Source: Bacillota bacterium
Lineage (GTDB): Bacteria > Bacillota > Dehalobacteriia > UBA4068
Reading direction: 5' to 3'
Assembly: GCA_030528765.1 (NCBI GenBank)
Contig: JAUMYD010000044.1
Location: forward strand, 1 to 8,997
DNA: 8,997 nucleotides
Shown piece after piece: positions 6,418 through 8,997 of the stretch. The translations under genes were made by a program, and so were the position numbers. Below the pieces are notes generated by a model that was given only the letters and a program-made list of their open reading frames with translations, did not search any database and had not been told where the DNA came from. The stretch's first letter is position 1; each line of letters opens with the position of its first letter.

Positions 6418-6459
6418 AAAAGCAGCCGCAAAGCCCCACCCCGGCTCACAGCTGCTTTT
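6418..6459 (-). terminator. Terminator of the alkyltransferase gene
   Basis: Two nucleotides beyond the TGA stop on the minus strand, AAAAGCAGC (6459-6451) pairs with GCTGCTTTT (6426-6418), nine perfect pairs. Within the 24-nt loop there is a further GCC/GGC stem. The right arm itself supplies the terminal T4, as in A/T-flanked bidirectional terminators. Confidence 0.6.
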
Positions 6460-6461
6460 TC

Positions 6462-6791
6462 TCAGCCTTTCTGTTCTGCCTCCGCTTCCGGTCCCTCCCA
6501 GAGATAGAGGGAGAGATCCACATTGCCGTTTTCCAAAAAGCCCACGCCCTCTTCCTCCAGAAGCTGACGGTGGCTCTCCCGCCCGAAGGGAGAAAAGGCC
6601 TCGCTGAGCCCGCCGAAGCGATTCACCACCCGATGACAGGGAAGATCCGGCGGGGCCACATGCAGAGCATAGCCCACTACCCGGGCCATGCGCGGGTTCC
6701 CCAGAAAGAGGGCGATCTGCCCATAGGTGCTGACCTTTCCCGGCGGGATGCGCCCGATCAGTGCATAGATGCGCTGGAAAGTGTTTTCCAT
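6462..6791 (-). CDS. Minimal MGMT/Ogt-type methylated-DNA--cysteine methyltransferase domain protein
   Basis: A 109-residue protein that is only the DNA-binding, alkyl-accepting domain of O6-alkylguanine-DNA alkyltransferases: VSTYGQIALFLGNPRMARVVGYAL (winged-helix recognition part with arginine finger R37), then PCHRVV with the acceptor cysteine C52, then a GGLSEAFSPFGRESHRQLLEEEGV tail. The cysteine is present, unlike in alkyltransferase-like proteins of the Atl/YbaZ type, where tryptophan takes its place. So direct repair of O6-alkylguanine is possible, while the short length and missing N-terminal domain resemble Atl proteins. ATG at 6791-6789 is chosen over an upstream frame extension to 6839 because GGGAG lies 7 nt before it and homology begins at MENTFQRIYALI. 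The stop is TGA. It is convergent with nifJ, 173 bp downstream of the next minus-strand gene and beyond that gene's terminator, so it probably has its own promoter, which I could not find. Confidence 0.88.
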   Translation of the reverse strand: MENTFQRIYALIGRIPPGKVSTYGQIALFLGNPRMARVVGYALHVAPPDLPCHRVVNRFGGLSEAFSPFGRESHRQLLEEEGVGFLENGNVDLSLYLWEGPEAEAEQKG

Positions 6792-6798
6792 TGTTCTT

Positions 6799-6803
6799 CT
6801 CCC
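6799..6803 (-). promoter_or_regulatory. Ribosome binding site fixing the alkyltransferase start
   Basis: GGGAG on the minus strand, 7 nt before ATG (6791-6789). The alternative ATG at 6839-6837 would add 16 residues without family resemblance and has a poorer upstream sequence, so the shorter form is preferred. Confidence 0.65.
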
Positions 6804-6930
6804 AAAAGCTGAAATAAAGACCGATGCCTGCACGTTCATTTTGCCCCTGCCCGGCTTTTCTATCCCGGAGCAGCCGCTGGTACAGCGAAAAACTGCGGCC
6901 CTTTGCCCGGAGAATCTGCCGGGAAAGCAG

Positions 6931-6956
6931 AAAAGGCAGACCCCGGGGCCTGCCTT
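6931..6956 (-). terminator. Terminator after the 177-residue protein gene
   Basis: Eight nucleotides after the TAA stop on the minus strand, AAGGCAG-G-CCCC (6956-6945 region) is answered by GGGG-T-CTGCCTT (to 6933), almost a perfect palindrome with a single mismatch, ending in TTTT and then CTGCTTTC. It separates this gene from the alkyltransferase gene downstream. Confidence 0.75.
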
Positions 6957-6964
6957 GTGGTTTC

Positions 6965-7498
6965 TTATGCCAATTCCAGCAGCTTGGCTTCAATATACTC
7001 ACGAACTGCCACGCCGTCGATGGTCACATTGGTCTCGTCGTAGATATCCGCCTGTACCTTGAAGAAGTTGATGTAGAGCTTGTTTTCCTGAATGAAATAA
7101 TCCGCGGTGGTGCCGGGCAGGAAGATGACTTCCACGTTCTCATAGGAGATGTCCTTGGCGGCATTGACCTTTTCCACCAGCTCATCCACGTTCAGAACCT
7201 TGATGGGGGCCACCATGAAGCTGAGCAGGCCCATGTCGTCCATGACCCACATATTGTTCCGCATGAAGTTATAGGCTACTTCGCTGATGTCGCTGAGCTT
7301 TTCCCGATTGGTCAGGGCGCTGAGCACCTTCCGCAGGTCAGCAGCAGTGAAATCCTCCGTATAGAGGGTGGCCATTTCCGGCTGGGCGGTGATCTCCGTC
7401 AGATACTCCTCATTCACCTTTTCGTTTTCGCTGGAGGCCTGCCAGAAATAGAGCATATATTCCAGGATATTCAAATTCACTTTAATGCTTTTGATCAT
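6965..7498 (-). CDS. Unrecognised soluble protein, 177 residues
   Basis: I cannot name the function. The protein starts MIKSIKVNLNILEYMLYFWQ and is acidic, has no signal peptide or membrane segment, and contains no cysteine and no histidine, which argues against a metal-cysteine site. The first part (1-120) looks largely helical, with the segments VNEEYLTEI, DFTAADLRKVLSALTNREKLSD and NFMRNNMWVMDDMGLLSFMVAP. The last part looks like strands and a final helix: VEVIFLPGT, KLYINFFKVQADIYDE, TNVTIDGVAVREYIEAKLLEL. The start is ATG at 7498-7496, with AAAGGAG (7513-7507) 8 nt upstream; the GTG three codons earlier (7507-7505) overlaps that site and is unlikely. The gene has its own promoter (7536-7564) and terminator, so it is a monocistronic unit, divergent from an M18 aminopeptidase. 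It appears intact and well translated. Neighbours give no functional clue. Confidence 0.85.
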   Translation of the reverse strand: MIKSIKVNLNILEYMLYFWQASSENEKVNEEYLTEITAQPEMATLYTEDFTAADLRKVLSALTNREKLSDISEVAYNFMRNNMWVMDDMGLLSFMVAPIKVLNVDELVEKVNAAKDISYENVEVIFLPGTTADYFIQENKLYINFFKVQADIYDETNVTIDGVAVREYIEAKLLELA

Positions 7499-7506
7499 GT
7501 TTCGCA

Positions 7507-7513
7507 CTCCTTT
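7507..7513 (-). promoter_or_regulatory. Ribosome binding site fixing the start of the 177-residue protein
   Basis: AAAGGAG on the minus strand, 8 nt before ATG (7498-7496). An in-frame GTG begins inside this motif, so initiation there is not plausible. Confidence 0.75.
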
Positions 7514-7535
7514 GGAAAATCTATAAAGCTCTTTT

Positions 7536-7564
7536 ATTATAGCACACTGCCGCAGAACTGCAAA
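7536..7564 (-). promoter_or_regulatory. Sigma-A-type promoter of the 177-residue protein gene
   Basis: On the minus strand TTTGCA (7564-7559; four of six matches to TTGACA), a 17-bp spacer, then TATAAT (7541-7536), a perfect -10, preceded by TGC as an extended -10. The expected start near 7529 gives a leader of about 30 nt with the ribosome binding site at its end. Confidence 0.75.
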
Positions 7565-7601
7565 AGAAATATTTGTCTTTTCCCGGGGAAACAGTCAGAT
7601 A

Positions 7602-7630
7602 TTGCAGGAAAGGAGCGAATTTGTTACTAT
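7602..7630 (+). promoter_or_regulatory. Candidate promoter of the M18 aminopeptidase gene
   Basis: TTGCAG (7602-7607), a 17-bp spacer, then TACTAT (7625-7630) preceded by TGT, an extended -10. The -10 box matches four of six consensus positions. Transcription would begin near 7637 and give a leader of about 80 nt. It lies divergent from the promoter at 7536-7564, with roughly 37 bp between the two -35 boxes, so one regulator could act on both. Confidence 0.5.
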
Positions 7631-7716
7631 AAAGCTAAGCTGCAACATAAGATTGCCCGCGGCAGTCCTTTCGGAGCCGGGGCAGGCCTGCAAATCTGTA
7701 TGTAAAGGAGAACTCC

Positions 7717-8997
7717 ATGGAAAGAAAAATTGCCTGGAACGAATATAGCGAAGAACAGCTGCAGCAGCTGGAAGACTTCTGCGGCGGCTACAAGGATTTT
7801 CTTACGAAATGCAAAACAGAGCGGGAATGCGTTTCCGAAAGCATCCGCATGGCAGAAGAAAAAGGCTTCCGCGATCTGGCAGATGTGATTGCCGCCGGGG
7901 AAAGCCTGCAGCCCGGGGATAAGGTCTATGCCCAGTATATGAAAAAAAGCCTGCTGCTTTTCCATATTGGCACAGATCCCCTGGAAAAGGGCATGGCCAT
8001 CCTGGGGGCGCATATCGATTCCCCCCGCATCGATGTGAAGCAGAATCCCCTTTATGAGGAGGGTGGCTTGGCCTATCTGGATACCCACTATTACGGCGGC
8101 GTGAAGAAATACCAGTGGGTCACCATCCCTCTGGCCCTCCACGGGGTCATCGCGAAGAAGGACGGCTCTCTTGTTCAGGTCTGCCTGGGTGAGAAAGCGG
8201 AGGATCCGGTGCTGGTCATCACCGATCTCCTGCCCCATCTGGCCCAGGAGCAGATGGAAAAGAACGCCAAAAAAGTGGTGGAAGGCGAGAAGCTGGATGT
8301 GATCGTTGGTAGTCTGCCCTTGGCTGATGAGGAAAAGGATGCGGTTCGCGGCAAGGTGCTGGAGATTTTAAAAGAAAAATACGATATGGAAGAAGAGGAT
8401 TTCCTCTCTGCGGAGCTGGAGCTGGTTCCTGCCGGCCCGGCCCGGGACGCAGGCCTGGATGGCAGCATGATCCTGGCCTATGGGCAGGATGACCGGGTCT
8501 GCGCCTATACCTCTCTGCTGGCCATGCTGGAGCTGGAAGCACCCCGGCAGACCACCTGCTGCTTCCTCTGCGATAAAGAGGAGATCGGCAGCGTGGGCGC
8601 TACCGGCGCGCGCTCCCTTTTCCTGGAAAATACCGTGGCAGAGCTGCTGGATCGCTGCGGCTGTGGGCATTCTTTGGCAGTTCGCCGCTGCCTGGCCAAT
8701 TCCCGCATGCTCAGCTCGGATGTAAGCCCGGCCTTTGATCCGCTCTATGCCTCTGCCTTTGAGAAGAAAAATGCCGGCTATCTGGGCCGGGGGCTGTGCT
8801 TCAACAAATTCACCGGCTCCGGCGGGAAATCCGGCGCAAATGACGCCAATGCGGAGTATATCGCAGAGCTGCGCCGCATCCTGGACGAAGCCGGGGTCTG
8901 CTATCACACCTGCGAGCTGGGCCGGGTGGATCTGGGCGGTGGCGGCACTATCGCCTATGTGATGGCCCTCTACGGCATGCAGGTCATCGATAGCGGT
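7717..8997 (+). CDS. M18 family aminopeptidase (runs off right edge)
   Basis: The frame opens at ATG 7717 and stays open to the last base, 427 codons. It is a cytoplasmic, dinuclear-zinc M18 aminopeptidase of the 'aminopeptidase 1' type, which removes N-terminal (often acidic) residues from peptides. Metal and catalytic residues visible: H99 and D101 in GAHIDSPRID, bridging D258 in QDDRVCAY, catalytic E288 and metal ligand E289 in DKEEIGSVGATGA, and D335 in SSDVSPAFDP. Family landmarks DTHYYGGVKKYQWVTIPLALHG (116-137) and NKFTGSGGKSGANDANAEY are also present. The last metal-ligand histidine (HAPWE-type motif) must lie just beyond the edge; with family members around 460 residues, about 30-45 residues are missing. 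The start is supported by AAAGGAG about 6 nt upstream. There is no signal peptide, as expected. It is divergent from the 177-residue protein gene. Confidence 0.95.
   Translation, partial: MERKIAWNEYSEEQLQQLEDFCGGYKDFLTKCKTERECVSESIRMAEEKGFRDLADVIAAGESLQPGDKVYAQYMKKSLLLFHIGTDPLEKGMAILGAHIDSPRIDVKQNPLYEEGGLAYLDTHYYGGVKKYQWVTIPLALHGVIAKKDGSLVQVCLGEKAEDPVLVITDLLPHLAQEQMEKNAKKVVEGEKLDVIVGSLPLADEEKDAVRGKVLEILKEKYDMEEEDFLSAELELVPAGPARDAGLDGSMILAYGQDDRVCAYTSLLAMLELEAPRQTTCCFLCDKEEIGSVGATGARSLFLENTVAELLDRCGCGHSLAVRRCLANSRMLSSDVSPAFDPLYASAFEKKNAGYLGRGLCFNKFTGSGGKSGANDANAEYIAELRRILDEAGVCYHTCELGRVDLGGGGTIAYVMALYGMQVIDSG

Noticed and set aside
2621..6439. Very long open frames (532 and 735 codons) on the minus strand opposite nifJ
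   Set aside because: They lie wholly antisense to a certain PFOR gene, show low-complexity composition rich in Gly, Ala, His and Ile, and have no ribosome binding site or family resemblance. They result from the strong codon bias of nifJ, which avoids stop codons in the opposite frame.
6275..6461. Possible small gene between nifJ and the alkyltransferase
   Set aside because: The plus-strand open frames here begin inside or next to the nifJ terminator and run into the antisense of the alkyltransferase; no credible start signal.
6824..7705. 293-codon plus-strand open frame
   Set aside because: It is antisense to the 177-residue gene, which has a promoter, ribosome binding site and terminator of its own, and it crosses that promoter. 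No plausible start signal.
7627..8907. Several minus-strand open frames (about 97-203 codons) opposite the M18 gene
   Set aside because: They are antisense to a frame that carries all expected M18 metal-binding motifs across its entire length.
1..8997. CRISPR array, tRNA, rRNA, insertion sequence, toxin-antitoxin or phage-defence system
   Set aside because: I looked for regularly spaced repeats, cloverleaf patterns, transposase or recombinase motifs and paired small genes and saw none; the gene content is housekeeping.

Overview
The window is about 9 kb of moderately high-GC bacterial DNA. The gene set points to an anaerobic member of the Bacillota: pyruvate:ferredoxin oxidoreductase, an Xth-type exonuclease, an M18 aminopeptidase and a YfcE-type phosphodiesterase, with strong AGGAGG-like ribosome binding sites. 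A Clostridia or Negativicutes gut-type organism would fit, but I cannot place it more exactly. It reads as ordinary housekeeping chromosome. I see no transposase, phage gene, CRISPR array, tRNA or rRNA.

Layout. Positions 1-104 (minus) hold the first 34 codons of hypoxanthine phosphoribosyltransferase, starting at TTG. Divergent from it at 324-998 (plus) is a lipoprotein gene interrupted by one in-frame TAG at 846-848, after which the frame stays open for 49 codons to a TAA. It converges, 6 bp apart, on a YfcE-like phosphodiesterase (1005-1550, minus). The gap between that gene and the divergent exonuclease III gene (1746-2498, plus) holds two back-to-back, terminator-like hairpins. After a 254-bp gap with a structured leader comes the dominant gene, nifJ/por (2753-6274, plus), which ends at a strong bidirectional hairpin terminator.

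The right part has two minus-strand genes with their own terminators: a minimal one-domain MGMT/Ogt-type alkyltransferase (6462-6791) and an unrecognised 177-residue soluble protein (6965-7498) with a good sigma-A-type promoter. Divergent from the latter, an M18 aminopeptidase (7717 onward) runs off the right edge after 427 codons.

The genes do not form one pathway or operon. Most sit alone between terminators and switch strand often. Two are DNA-repair genes (exonuclease III, alkyltransferase), one is central energy metabolism (pyruvate oxidation to acetyl-CoA with reduced ferredoxin), one is purine salvage and one is peptide turnover. I found no convincing new system. The best points for a second look are the amber-interrupted lipoprotein, the paired inward-facing hairpins at 1592-1710, the structured nifJ leader, and the unrecognised 177-residue gene.
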